From: Trileptium ribeirensis | Lineage: Eukaryota > Nematoda > Enoplea > Enoplida > Thoracostomopsidae | Direction of reading: 5' to 3' | NCBI GenBank assembly: GCA_030248225.1 | Contig: JASANE010017524.1 | Span: forward strand, 78,298-142,297 | DNA length: 64,000 nt | In this document: positions 1 through 13,004 of the stretch, one piece after another | Layout of the letters: each line of letters begins with the position of its first letter | Numbering within the stretch: position 1 is the first letter of the stretch | Made by a program: the position numbers and the translations under genes | Notes under the pieces: model-generated | The model's input: the letters and a program-made list of their open reading frames with translations, nothing else | The model's database searches: none | What the model was told of the DNA's origin: nothing

Positions 1-130
1 AAAACATCAAAAAGTTCACACAAAATTTTTAAACCGGAATTCCGGTTCCGGTATGGTTTTTGCCCTTTGCCGGAACAGCAACCGGAACACGATTTTGGCC
101 GAGATCGGAATTCCGGTTGCTCCCTGTTAT
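1..130. repeat. ACCGGAATTCCGGTT-type palindromic repeat
   Basis: Dense copies of CCGGAA, TTCCGG and AACCGGAA. The same motif cluster recurs at 4100-4175, 5200-5330 and 24275-24345. Confidence 0.55.
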
Positions 131-1570
131 CTAGACCAGAATTTCACGCTGAATTCAAAAATAGCACCCATTTTTACGTGTGACTAATATTCACCAAGCT
201 ATTAACCCCCCTTGCTACCCCCCTATAGTAGCGTAGTGGGCACCAGATTTTATGTCTTTGGTCAAAAATAGCTCGACGAGTATTGGTCCTAGGGCAAATC
301 TTATAGCATATTCGGAATCTACGGGTCCAAATTAGTAAGATAGGATGGTTTTCACACTATTCGGACCCCCTTATGTCGCGTTTACTCGACCCGGGGGCCT
401 AATTGGGATCTTGTTGGGGTATCGCAATATTAAAATGGGGGTCAAACGATGTCTGGTATTCATCGACATTTTTTCTGGTTTAAATGTACAATTATAATCC
501 GAATATGATATTAGATTTGATCTATGACAAATACTCGCCGAGCTATTAACACCCCAACCCCAAACTACCCCCTAATTATGACATATATGTCCTTTTTCGA
601 GAAGTCCGAGCCACTTGTTTTAAAATTTGAACAATGCTTTTTATTGGATTTGGTCAACTTTTTTGGTCCTGACATGAAAAAAAATGTTCAAAGTGTTACG
701 AAAAAAAGTTGGCACTAAATCCATCGAGCGGTTCTTGAGTTATGGCTACCGAGAGGCCAAAAAGGGCCCCCTAGCCAGATTTAGAGATATCATGGACGCC
801 GTATGTGAGCTATTATGATCAGGCAACTTTGGGTCAGTTATTCTAAGACCTAAACCGACAACGCGAACATTTTGGAGCCCAAAAATACCTTTCTAAGTGA
901 AAAAGTAAAAATTTTATGGTCCTTTTTGGCCCCAAAAGGGACTGGTTGGTACAAAAAGTATATATTTTTTACAAAAACCTATTAGTCTTAGCAAATTTTG
1001 CCTTTACGTTACTCCCAAGACCGGGGAATTTCGAAAAAAATCCATCCGACATACCTCGTCCCAACCTGGGAACCAGGGTCGGGGGAAAAAAAATTTTTTT
1101 CAAAAACCAGTCTAATGCACAAATATAGATTCTATGAGACCTGGGAAGACGCGTACAGTATTTTATTTGCAGAAATATTTTGTGTAAGGCCGAGTTGGCC
1201 TACCAGGGTCGGGGGGGACACCCTGGGGTCGGGGGAGACATCATCTATAATTGGTCAGCTTTCAGTCGCAACCCAAAAAAACAGCTGTATATACGTAGAA
1301 ACGATGTAAGTTTACATTTTTGATCATAAATACGGCACATAACACAACACTGTAAGACACATAACAAAACATGTACAGCAATTGAAGGTGGGGGCTGAAA
1401 TGAAACTGAAAAATATTTAGCATTAAAGTAATCATGCACAAAAAGGCACAAGAGTGGTAATAACTAATAACAACCTCCTGGAATAATCTTCCCACCCCCC
1501 ACCTCTAACCACTACAACCTTCACTATACTAACCACTAACACTACTATCTCACTAACTATGTAAGCTAAA
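131..1570. other. Intergenic, nothing recognised
   Basis: AT-rich with several short open frames, none with family features. ACCAGGGTCGGGGG recurs at about 1072 and 1201. Confidence 0.5.
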
Positions 1571-4020
1571 TTTTCTTGTGCGACTTGCGCCACACACGGC
1601 TCTATCGTCTTGATGCTTGCGATCGATCACTTTGCGGGCCAGGTAACCAGAGGGAAGCGGATGGCTTAATCCCACCGTTTTGGGCGGCAAAATACGGTAC
1701 CTCCTCGACGCGTGCAAACTGGTCATCCCAATTTTGGCCAAAACTAGATGATTGGGCACCGTACAAGTTTCTTTGTTTTTGAATTTGAGAAGGTCGACCT
1801 CCAGATTGGGGGCCGTGCTTTTTCAACAACTGCAACAACACCGCTGTCATCATTATCGTCATCATCGTCACTGCTGCTACCGCCACTGCTATCTCCAACT
1901 TTGCCCCACACCTTCGGCCAGCGTGGCTGAAAAATTGATAAGCCTAGGTGCCACCGACACAAAGAGTTCATTTTCGTTATTGGTGGCGGCGGCGAAATGG
2001 AAACCTCGCGTTCCCCCAACCCAAACAATAACCCTCCACCTGACAGTTTCTTATTTTCGAGAGCAACATCAGCTAATTAACAATCAAGTTCACCATAGCC
2101 AGCATCCTGGCGCAACGGCATGCACCGAATTAATGATTCATCACTGATGATATTTTGTCGAGTAGTCACCAAATGTTTTCGTTCTCGTTTTACAGTTGCT
2201 CCAATGCCGGTCTACATGCGCCCTGGCAAGCGACCGAAGAAAGTCCCGACATATGCTTTTTTTCGCCACTTTTGTTGACACAAGCAAGAACCGATTCTTG
2301 TACTGAGCTTTTAGCACCATCGCATCCACTGGAAGAGCACATTGGCGGTGCGGGTATGGATTCTCTTGATAATGTGACGGCAACAACGCTTTCTGACTAA
2401 TGTCCCCACCTGTACCGTACGTGCTCTTTCATTACGATGCTTCTTTGCAGCAAGAGCGGTTATTTTTGATGCAATTCAGGCCGAAATTTTGTGACTGACC
2501 TCTGGTGAAAGGATGACCTGAGGCAGTAGCCTGGGTATCATCGCGAGCACTGACCTCATCGGCGCGACTCGCGCGGAGAGATCTTCCAGAAAATTCCATC
2601 TGAACAATAAGAGGAGCCTGGCGGCGAACTGATTCTTCATACGCGGATACGCATATTGGCGTTTCATAACGTACGCATGCTTGCAGAACACTGTTTTCAA
2701 TTCCGTGACTGCCTTCGCCGAGCAAGAATCTCAATTGTTGTTTACAGACTTCTTTGACGCATTAAGAATTGCGCTTGACAGTATACTTCGAGCCGTCAGC
2801 CTTACCATTCCAGAATGCTCCGTCTCTTCCCACTGCCACCTCCCAGCTGATGGCGCTGGACAGATAGCCTAGAAATACTAGCTCAGCAGTGCCAGGGGTT
2901 CCGGATCTCACCTATTACTGTTGCTTCAGGGACCAACAGTCGTCAGTATCGACATCGCACAACACCCTCTTTTTTTTGACACTTAAATCGGATGACAATC
3001 GATGATGTTTTGAACGAAACGAAACGTCTCTGAGTGTCAGCGCCATATTTTGATTGATATGAGCATGACAAACATTTCCCAATCATTTGTAGTCGGCGCA
3101 ACGATATGATTCAATCTGTTGCGAATTTATTAAAAAGCGTTGTGTAACGTACTATAAAATAAGGATTTTCGCTGTATGTATTTCATGTGTAAGTGATTCA
3201 GAATGGTCTGATACGGCACCAGACGCTCGGCAACGTTTCAAACAGCCTTTCTTCGCGTTGTGCGGCCGCACACACATCGAAACTCGTTCATCGTCACGAA
3301 TTTCAGGAACTCAGCTATTGCATAAATTGTATCTCTCTGATCTTTCGGATGGATGCAAAGGCTTCTACTAGCGTATGATCTTTTGGGCAAATGAGGCGCA
3401 CCGGTCGGCGGCATCGAGCCAATCTTCACGCGGTTTCGCGCTGACCAAAAAGCCTGCAATTCTTCTTGCAGCTTCACCGACAAACCACTGATCACACGAA
3501 CGACCTTTCACGCAGCCTACCAGGCTCTCGCGCGTCTGTAGCGAAGGGTCTTGCGAATCAGCGGTGCGCTTTTTCAGCAGCTGCTTCACATGATCCGCAA
3601 CCCGCGGCGAAAACAGACGTAATCAACAAATGCTTCCGATCGAGGCTCTGCGCTTCGCTCTCGCTCAGCTTCGGCCCACTGCTAACTGTTCACCTGCACC
3701 AGCTTCGGACACGAGATCGCCAAAGTCAACTTCCACTTACTGGAGCTCCTTCAAAACAACGCGACGCAGTCTGACGTTCCATATGAATCATTACGCTTGC
3801 GCAAGCTCAGCTTACCTCGTCTTGCAACTTCTGGCTGAGCGACGATATCTCTCTGCGTGCTCACTTTGAACAAGCCGATGCATACCAACTGCGGGCGTCT
3901 CACACCGGACCCGCAAGAACAACGACTTCACTGGACTGCAGACCTCATGCGGGAGATGGGGACCGGCTTCTGGCAGAAAAACCTGTGCCACCACTGACTG
4001 CCTGAAATTAAATCAACATG
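1571..4020. other. GC-richer block with decayed open frames
   Basis: Composition rises and overlapping open frames appear on both strands, for example minus-strand frames at 2432-2734 and 3368-3589. A TCATCG/ACTGCTGCT trinucleotide patch is at 1840-1890. No motif I know was found; it could be an old transposon or pseudogene. Confidence 0.35.
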
Positions 4021-4466
4021 AATTACCTTCTCATAAGAGCAAAACATAGCGTATATATAAGTAAGCAGATACACATATACCAGGACATCATCCTAACCGA
4101 AGATTTGCCGGAACCGGAACCAGCAACCGAAGCCAGTCCAGTTTAAACCGAATCCAAAACCGGAACCTGGTCTTCAAAATTATATATAGAAAAACAGATG
4201 ATCGAAGAGATAGAAAACACTAGTAGATAAAAAATGCATTAAAAAATAACTTTTACATTAAACTTCGATGTATTACGATAGATCTGTCTGCTCTAAAAGA
4301 AACTTTAAAATGACTGAGGAAGCTTAATGATGTTTATTTAACGATCAAATATGTCGATTTTTTGCAGAAGCAAAAAATGTCTTCACTTTTTATACACCAG
4401 TTACGTGTCACCGCGTCAAATCGAATGTGCTTTACAAAGGGCTTGGAGCGTAGAATTCACGCCTTC

Positions 4467-4495
4467 TTTTTTTTTTTTTTTTTTTTTTTTTAAAT

Positions 4496-4542
<47 letters not shown>
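4467..4542. repeat. Poly(T) tract
   Basis: Runs of 25 and 45 T separated by AAATAA. It may be the A tail of a minus-strand retroposed sequence or simple slippage. Confidence 0.85.
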
Positions 4543-5599
4543 CGTTTATATGATTTTCTAAGAAGGAAATAATCAATAAAATGGTAATTTTACAGATAAG
4601 TAGTCAGAAGGCACTGTTTCAAGCATAGAGTTTGGCAAACCCCGATATGGCGGTTACATTAAAATGATGATAACTTTCCCTAATCAGAATCCTATGAATG
4701 AGACACAGTGTGATGCTGCTCACGGCACAGCCTCAATAAAAACAGTTCAACTGCCGAGAACGCAGTCTGTACGAGCTCCGTTGCAAATAACGTTAGTTTA
4801 CTTCAATTTAGACTTGATTTACCAGTTAACGAAGCGCACCTGGCGGCTGTTTGACGCAATTTATGTTTCACCCAAGCATTGCCTAGGTACTTCTAGCGTA
4901 AGCCATGCTCTGTTACCGAGTATAAAATCAATTGCCTAATTCAAAACGTATCCGCCAAGCCTTCCTGGATGCTGGGAAATAACTGCTGCCAAGCATCGAC
5001 CTGGCTTTGATTTAACAAACTCCTGCAGGTTATGAAAAATTCCTGCTCAAATTATGTGCCCTGGTTTCAGTTTTCACACCGGCAAATTGGTTCATTGATT
5101 TCTTTTCTTTTGCTTGGCAATTATTCGAGGCTTGATCGTTGTCTAGATGGATCTGCCATATGTCTTTCAATTACAGGATGAAGCAAAAAACTTGGAAAAT
5201 TTCAAACAAAATTTTTAAACCTGGAATTCAGTTAATCCGACTATTCCCGTTTTGCCTAAAACCGAAACCAAACACGATTTTTCACCAAAGTTCAGAAAAA
5301 TCCGGTTACTCCCGTGACATGTCATATCAAAACACATAGTAGTAGCAACACATATATCATTAAGCTTTTACATATATCCCTGACAGTCACCACTGGCGGT
5401 GCCATGTTTCGAAGGTCATCACTCTTCTCACTACCATCATCACTGGCTGCCCTGGCGCAAGCGGCGGCTTGGGCATCGGCAGCACAGGGTCGTACATGGT
5501 CCACCAGCTGCAATAATAATGCACACCTACTTGCAATTGGTCAAAGCTAATTAGCAATACGATTATATCGTATACAAAGCAACGGAAATTATATATGCA

Positions 5600-6520
5600 A
5601 ACCCCCAACCGGTTTCATGATTCACTCAGTAATCGTTAAAATCAGTGTCCTGTCAGGCGTAGACCTACCATCAGTTGTCTGGCGGCAGCTTGCTGGCATT
5701 CGTTTTCGCGCCGGCGGAGCTGGGGGCCGGAGCGTACAAGTATCAACGTGTTTCGCGGACCAGGGGCGGTTATCCTTGCCTCTGTTCAATTCGAGGCCGA
5801 CTTACCCCCTCGGGCTATTCAACGGGAAAAGCGAGGGCCTTAAAGTGCTTCGAAAATGTCTCCTGAAGAAGGTGTAACCCTGATGCAACCGGTCCTTTGC
5901 CCGTGGGGGCGGACACAGGACGGGGCGTACGGGAAACGAAATGACAGGGGCTGGAGCAACCTAGCTCCTCTAGCCGACGCTTCAAACATTGGTTTAGTCG
6001 CTACTCAATACACATCCGACGATAAGATGTTCCTCGAGTGCTGCCACCTGTCTTTTGTCCCTAACGATTCATCCTACGGTGACACCGACACCTGATCCTC
6101 TTTTACCGATTCGGATCACTTCAAACAACCCCAAAGTCAACGGACGCACGGCACGACTGACTGAACAAAACAAGAAAAAAAAGGGAATAGATCATCGTAG
6201 GTTAGCCGGTGGGGGCGCTATCGTGGCGCGAAATACCACGAAGCTATTGCATAAGGAACTTCTCCGGGAAACCGCCCCCTTAGGGCGAGCCTTATTACTT
6301 CGATTTGATTCGGCTTCGCGGCCATTTTTTATAGTGCGGGTCGGGGACCAACTTCACGGGACGCTCCGCGCCCCGTCAATCGGTTTCTTCGTCAATCCCC
6401 AATCTCGGGGTCGTTTTAAGCTACAGGCACGGGGTGTCTGGCCCTTGACGCGTTTGCATCTTCTTTATCATCATCGTTCGTTCAACTTCTTATTTATGGC
6501 TTCTCTTCTGCCTTAGTACA
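5600..6520. other. Open frames of unknown nature
   Basis: A frame at 6055-6516 (153 codons, Arg/Leu-rich) and smaller ones around it lie in a GC-richer block. No domain, signal or family resemblance was seen, so no gene is called. Confidence 0.3.
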
Positions 6521-6589
6521 CTGCCATCCGGTGCTCAACTCTGCCGCTGTTGCCGGTGAGTTAGTCGACGTAGTAGTCGATGTTCCTAT

Positions 6590-6669
6590 GTGCGTGTAGC
6601 TGAATGGTTAAGACGTGTGTTCCTGCAGCGGGCCTAAATTCCCCGTGCAGGATCGAATCTGCTAAATGG
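6590..6669 (+). other. tRNA-Ser-like sequence (pseudogene or SINE head)
   Basis: It has a box A-like TAGCTGAATGG at 6597-6607 with the GGTTAAG D-loop of class II tRNAs and a box B GGATCGAATCT at 6650-6660. A GGG...CCCC element resembles a long variable arm between them, followed by GTGCAG. The anticodon and acceptor stems do not pair properly, so it is not called as a functional tRNA. It could head a tRNA-derived SINE. Confidence 0.45.
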
Positions 6670-9100
6670 AAAAGGAAAAAGGATGAAAGGGGAAACTAGA
6701 GCATGGTCATACGTAGTACATAGCCTAACGGGCAACTCAGGACAAATAGTGAAATCAAGCTAAACTCAGCGATCAGCTCGATTCAAAGAAAAACGGGGTT
6801 TTGCTGTCGCTCGGCTTGGGACCAAAATGGTCCGCACGAAAGGGGAATTCTCTTTATGGGGCTTGCCAATACAATACATTTTTGAAGGCGGGAGTACAGG
6901 TTTTGTCTCCCGCAAGAGAGCAACTACCGAAAATGGCCTTGAGACACGCCCTCGAGCCATTTTAGTGATGATAATTGCTCGGGCGTTAGTCCAGACCGTG
7001 GACTATGTGACCATGCTGTGTTGAATACTAGTAATCTTAATAGTCCGATCAGAACCATTTTGGGGCAGTGGCCTAACGCCTCATCTTGGAGCGGTCAATA
7101 CACGGCATTAAACGAGGACTGGTCATTTTGCACGGCTGGGGGCACCGCCCCTCCAGCCTTTTAGATCACGTCGGAATTGGGGAGTCGCCTAGTAGAGCTT
7201 CGGTCAGTCGTTCGAGTGAATTTCGGGTTTATTATACCGGACTTGCCTGCAATGGTCCTACAACTTTAGATAATAGATAAACACAGCATTGCTATGAAAC
7301 AAAAACCCGGTAATCAAACCGAGACAATCCTTTGACGTTGCTCCTCGTAAACAGCAAACACCTTAATCTCAACCTCATGTACTTAGAATTTGTTCAATCT
7401 TTTGTAATCCCAAATTTTCTTAGCTCATTCGGATAAATTAATATTAGGGGCTTCCGAAAGCCCAACGGAGGCTAATCCTCCGTTGCTAGGCTACGCGTCT
7501 GTTCGAGCTCAAACACGGCATGAGCCTCGAACGGTCAACTAAGCTGCAAAATTTGTGAACCATAAAAGCAGATAACAAAGTAATTTCCTACGGTTTCGGT
7601 ACATGAGCCTTGGAAAATTTTACCGCGGTCTTCTCAAGACAATTCAACATTCCTAACTCGATAACAGTAAGTCAGGTAAAACATGGTCTAGAAACGTCCG
7701 TTCGGTGTTGCTCTACCTAAGACCGCGGATAACCAGGAAGACTTCGACATCGCAGACCAGTTTGCACAGTGCTCTGTACCCGTGCGTCCCAGGTCGCCTT
7801 GCGCTTCCACATAGATATAAATTCCAGTAGGGTTTGTGTGTAGCAGTCCAGTGGGGAAAGGTTGGGTTGAGCCCAGACGTTAGTAAATCTGCTTACGGGA
7901 GAGGAACACGCTACATTCACGGGGTACCTAGATGAACGCCCTGTTACTGGTTGATTAGCAGAGAAAGTAAACCCCTGCAGACACCAATCCCTTCTCGTAC
8001 TTACTGACGTCGATCCTCGGGGCAACAATCGCTGAACGCCTTTCGCGAGGCTAATGCCTACGCGGCAATCGTCAGCCGTCGAACCCGATTCGAAGCGAAA
8101 AGCGAAAGCAGAAAACACAGAGCAATAAATATAACACATGAAACTCCTGCGTCGGAGCTGGTCAGTAGAGTCGACCGAACTCCGCGCTGTCGAAGTCAAA
8201 CTGATTCCAAGAGTCGACGCGTTGGTCGTAAGCTCGTAATTTTCGCCTATATATTAGGATAACGATTTTGTCGCCATCCAATCGCTGACGATTTCTTGAC
8301 ACCCACTTTTTTGGGTTTCTTCTTTGACGTCCAATTTGGGACACTTACGGAAATTCAAATGTGACAGCTACTGTAAGCCGTCGTTGTCCTCAGGGAGAGT
8401 CGGCTTCAATCGAACTTGCCGACATCAAGTTTGAACCCTCCTAATAGTCGGAGGTCAACCATCTGCGATTTCTGCCCACATTTTCTCACGAAACATGCGC
8501 TTTGAAGCCCCAATTTCCTGCAATTAACGCCGGATGTTCTTTGAAATCGAATCCAACGCCCACGTCGTTAGTGTGACATCCGGTCCCGGAGCAGTTGGAT
8601 CATCAGCATTGATTTTCGGGTCACAGAATTTCCCGCAACGTCTTCAAAGTTGCAATCTGTCCCTTCTTTTGGATTGTTTAATCTTTTCCCCCATTATTTG
8701 GATTGTCAATTAGCTGTTGGACCTTTGTTGTTTCGAAATGCAGCCCATCCAGTTCAGCTAATCCGTCGTAGAAGGTGACCCTTTTCATGGGGACATCACA
8801 GAACGCCAAACATAAATCGCCTCTTTTTTTGATTTCTAATTGATCAAGCCGGTTTTCACATGTCCCAGGGGGGACTAATGACGGGAATGTGCCCAACTCG
8901 GGACTGGAGGTGAAACATCCTCCAAGGGACTCCCAAGGGGTCAGGGGCCCTATTCTGGGGCCTCGGGAACCCACGGGACGGCCCTATACATACCCCCGTC
9001 CTTTCCGAGCGTCCATGTCCAGTCCGTTCGTAAAACGTACAAATTTAAGGAAAATTTGTACGTCTTGTCCTCGTCCATCCTTGTTTTTTCTTTTTCATGC
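6670..9100. other. Intergenic, nothing firm
   Basis: Short open frames only. A local hairpin-forming CAACGGAGG / CCTCCGTTG pair is at about 7461-7483. Confidence 0.4.
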
Positions 9101-9184
9101 CCACCATATATACTATATATATACTTATAAAATACACACGAACACATACATAAATACACACAGTACACACGAGACACAGATACG

Positions 9185-9212
9185 ACCTGAGCGACAGAAA
9201 GGTCGCTCAGGT
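9185..9212. other. Perfect 11-bp stem-loop
   Basis: ACCTGAGCGAC at 9185-9195 and GTCGCTCAGGT at 9202-9212 around a 6-base loop. No T-run follows. It lies just after an AC/AT microsatellite (about 9105-9175). Confidence 0.7.
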
Positions 9213-10730
9213 ACACACAACACGTGCGGCGCAACAACAACAAGCAAAAGAATAGCGAGGTCACGGCGAGAAAGAGGCGGGACGCGGGCGGGCAGTGGGA
9301 CAATGGGAATCCCGGGGGATTTTCGAGGGGCTGGGGTGAGATTCGGTCATAGGACGAAGAACGGGATCGATTGATACCAAACACGAGGGGGGAGGACTTA
9401 ATAGCGGGACGGAACCCACACATGGGTTCTGCTGGTGTATATAAGTATGGGGGTTTTAGCGGGCTCTCCCGTGTTAACGGTTGGGCGGAGCGACGCCTGC
9501 CGGGTAGCGTTGGACTCGTCGTCGGGTGGCGGTTCGAATCAGGGGTGATACCCTGGCCCGAACGGCAGGGGTAAAAAGGGTGCTAAAATCATGACGATTA
9601 GAGAGAGTGACGGCGAAGGTAGGGGCGCTTTCGTCGGCCGTCCCGCGTTAATGGGGCGACGGGCAGCGACCCGCGGGTATTTTTGGAGATGTCTCGACGA
9701 GACGAACACAACGAGGGGCAGCTCGCCCGTTTTAGAATTAAGAGAAAAATCTCGGATAATTTATGCCCTTGTGGTTGGCGGCAGCAACTGGAGCACCTTT
9801 GAGTGACTACCGCGGGTCAGCGGGGATTCGGGCGGTGGTCCGGCGCACGTTGTTGGATTTGTCTAGATAAGATCAGCAAAATGAGGGGTCGTATGCACCA
9901 GTTCAGGAATAGGGTGCGGCAAGGGAGACGCAGGAGGGTGGGGGAAACTTGTATCAGTCGTACCAAGGCATGTTACAACGGAATACTAAGACGAGGAGGC
10001 CAGTTTACCTAATATACGCTTAGGGGTAGACACAGAGTTTGTGGTGAGGGAAGGCACAGAGGCCTGGCATTCACACGCACTCGTCACACATAAATATATA
10101 TACACATATGTAATAATATACGTAAAGGTGGCAGTCCTGTTCCTTTAGCGACCACCCAACTTAGCGTAAGTAGCGGTGATCGTTTCGCGTTAAGTGCGTG
10201 ATCTTAGCATTGTCCGGGGCAGTTTGATCCCTAGCTAAAGCCTCCAAATACTTTGCCGGCGTACTCAGGCTATTCCCTGATCATAGTGCACTAGACGGGT
10301 GCGGGCCATTAAATTAACCCGGTATCCCTCGTTCTTAATAACCCTGTAATTTACCGTACTCCTAATTTCAACTGACCACGGCTTGTTGTTTTCCATGACC
10401 ATTGCTCAGTGTACAGCTGAAACCTGGTAGGTTTGATAGTTTCAGTTTCTATCTCTACGAAATGGTTAACCTAAGCGTGTAGTCAGGGGCTTTCTATTCC
10501 CAGACGGTCATCGCGGCGACTCCTTCGTGCTTGGGTGCGGCTAATCGAGTTCCTAGCGGTTCCCTATAGACGTTAAAGGCTCAATTTTTTTCGGGCTGTA
10601 ATTCCCTTGAATCAGTCTCCTAATCGAGTTGAACGTTTAACTCACATCACTACTGCGTCCGAATTGCCCCACTTGACACTCATCCCGGCAGGCATACATG
10701 AACACAATTTACGGTGGAAAATTATTGTCA
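9213..10730. other. GC-rich intergenic block
   Basis: Contains a TATA-like GTATATAAG at about 9438 and a box B-like GGTTCGAATCA at about 9531, but no supporting structure. It might be the 5' region of a retroelement; nothing can be called. Confidence 0.3.
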
Positions 10731-11140
10731 ATTGAAAATCATACTAAATCGATTTCAACGGCAACAAATTATTACAAAATTGATTTCAAATGGTAACAAA
10801 TTGTTATCAACTGTGAATTACACAAAATTGATTTCGAACGGTAATAAATTATTACAAAATTGATTTCAAACGGCAACAAATTATTACAGAATTGATTTCA
10901 GATGGTAACAAATTATTATCAATGGTGGATTATACAAAATTGATTTCGAACGGTAGCAAATTATTACAAAATTGATTTCAAATGGTAACAAATTATTATT
11001 AATTGTGAATTATACAAAATGACTTCGAACGGTAATAAATTATTACAAAATTGATTTCAAATGGTAACAAATTATTATTAATTGTGAATTATACAAAATG
11101 ATTTCGAACGGTAACAAATTATTACAAAATTGATTTCTAA
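10731..11140 (+). repeat. AT-rich tandem array
   Basis: Repeats of ACAAAATTGATTTCGAACGG and GGTAACAAATTATTACAAAA, alternating with a longer half-unit that ends in AATTGTGAATTATACAAAA. Intergenic. Confidence 0.85.
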
Positions 11141-11989
11141 TCCTAACAAATTCTTAATAGAGAATGATGCCAAATTGATTAGTGAGCGAAGTAAGGGTAC
11201 GCGAGATGACGCTACAATTGATTTAACAAACAGACCATCGATACGCAAGGCAATTTTACCCCCAACATCATGGCACGCTGTGAAGCGCTATCCATACTTA
11301 ATAACAGTTTCCAGTGGTCTCTATGCGACTTTGGGGTGCTGAAATCATGCAAAAACATTCGTAACGGGCCTGTTACTTTGGTCTTGATTGTGCTGAGGGG
11401 GAAAAATCAGAGAAGGGGCCCACCGTCTTTTCAGTATAGCCCCATAGTCTCTGGACCCTCAATCCTCTTACCCCCAAAAGAGATCTCTTCGAGATTAGGG
11501 TCGCCCTTTTTCAGGCATAACCTCCTGATGATGCTAAATTATTGTTTTTTATTTGGATTTTTTGGGGTATAGAGGCTTTTTTGCGAATTTTTTTTCCTAA
11601 AGCTCCGCTTAAGATTGTCACATCTCTAGCCCCCATGGGCCAGTTTTTCCTGCTCTTACCAATGGAAAAGGTTTCAGGGCTCTACTTCTTCAAGGGGGTT
11701 CATGAGAGGGGCCCAATTTCAGGGGTCGGATTTTTTTTAGAAGTATGGATTTTGGTTTTTTTGACCTTTTTGGACATAACTTTGGATTGGATTGACCGAT
11801 TGGGCTCATATTTGGATATGATATAGAAAATACAATGGGCTATACGGCGATGCATGAGGTGTGACGATTACTGTCCGTCACAAGAAGATATGGCTCCCGA
11901 TATCGGGAATGCAAGCGAAAAATGGATATTTTGATGTTTGGAAATTAGGTTTAGACTGGGCTCCGTTTTAGGGTAAGCTTGAAGCTTAG
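11141..11989. other. Intergenic stretch between tandem array and Merlin relic
   Basis: Open frames at 11270-11826 are T-rich and low complexity. Nothing recognised. Confidence 0.4.
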
Positions 11990-12618
11990 GTTAGGGTATC
12001 CGGAAATACTGCACCGGCAAACGCAGGTGAGGAAGCACCAGTACTGTGCACCTAAAGTTAGCCAGCGCAGCGGTTGTATTTTTGTCGAAAAAACGTCGAC
12101 TCGTCAACATCTACGTCGATACCGGGGCCACCCAACATGCTGTTTTGCCAATGACCACGGTCGTAAGCCACAGCGACATCCCTACAGTAGTTGTACCAGT
12201 TCGTAATTGTATCTGTGGCGACCGCTGTTTGCAAGCGAATAAAGTTTGACGGCAAGCTGTTGATGGAGCCGAAAATGATCACGAGTGTCGTTTCCAATGT
12301 GATCCGGTGACCGGCAAAAAATGAGTCGCTTCGAATAGATAATTTGGCTCGGCAATTTTTACAGCACTATTCGTACTTGTCAAGGCACGCGAGGTCATTA
12401 CGCGCAACCAAATACGTCGCGTCGCCTCATGTACATTGTTGGTTGTTATCGATATGTCTCCATTGGGCAAGCAGAACAATAGTATCTTCATATGTCCTTG
12501 TTCTACGCACCATTTGGCTATAGGTTATGCGCAAATTGTTAATATCAGGTTCAGGAAGTATAATATTAAGGGGAGAAATGTTAAATCTAGTATTTTGAGG
12601 TCTGCCACGTGCTGCCAT
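11990..12618 (-). pseudogene. Merlin / ISXO2-like transposase relic
   Basis: Read on the minus strand, the pieces form a decayed ISXO2-like (Merlin superfamily) transposase. SIRSDSFFAG is the usual segment after the zinc ribbon. TDTITNWYNYCRDV and GGPGIDVDVDES then carry the TV.DWYNFCR and GGPG..VEIDES motifs with the first catalytic Asp, followed by FRQKYNR. A stop or frameshift separates the N-terminal part (12279-12618) from the core (12058-12297). Another breaks the frame after YNRCAG, beyond which GAQYWCFLTCVCR continues in a different frame. The relic is non-functional. A plus-strand DTGA match here is a shadow. Confidence 0.75.
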
Positions 12619-12779
12619 AGCTTCATATTATGCTGTAAAATATAAAACAAGGAAAATAAATCATCAATCGAGCGTTCCCAAAGGGTTACTTCCGAAGTGG
12701 TTAACTGTTCTTGCGGATAACTTCAGAGGGAGGCCAGGTATGAATGGTACCATTGAATTGCTCCTCTAATGCTGGATCG

Positions 12780-12935
12780 ATCTAAGTGCATCATATCTAT
12801 TTTGCAAAAAAAAATTTCAAAATTTTCTGGTGAGTTTTCACAGGTTTTACCATTCGGTAAAAACAGAAAAAATTTTTTTTTGGAAAATGGTCGTATGCGG
12901 TATTTTTGAACTCAGCTCGTCGAGCTGAGTCGATT
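12780..12935. repeat. Fragment related to the intron 9 foldback
   Basis: Ends with the palindrome CTCAGCTCG-T-CGAGCTGAG (12911-12929) and carries A/T runs and a GGTTTTACCATTCGGTAAAA hairpin, resembling the foldback's inner blocks. Confidence 0.4.
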
Positions 12936-13004
12936 GGTACCAATGTCAGCGGCGTGCGACCATTTGCTGTTCCCCCCCCCAGCCCAAACAGCGCATATAA
13001 CTTT

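Noticed and set aside
6055..6516. 153-codon frame in the 5.6-6.5 kb block
   Set aside because: Arg/Leu-rich with no motifs; neighbouring frames are equally open, as expected in GC-richer sequence.
9531..9541. Box B-like GGTTCGAATCA as a possible tRNA
   Set aside because: No box A or cloverleaf could be built around it.
12046..12249. Plus-strand VDTGAT motif resembling a retroelement aspartic protease
   Set aside because: It overlaps, antisense, the much better supported Merlin-like transposase motifs, and no other Pol domains are nearby.
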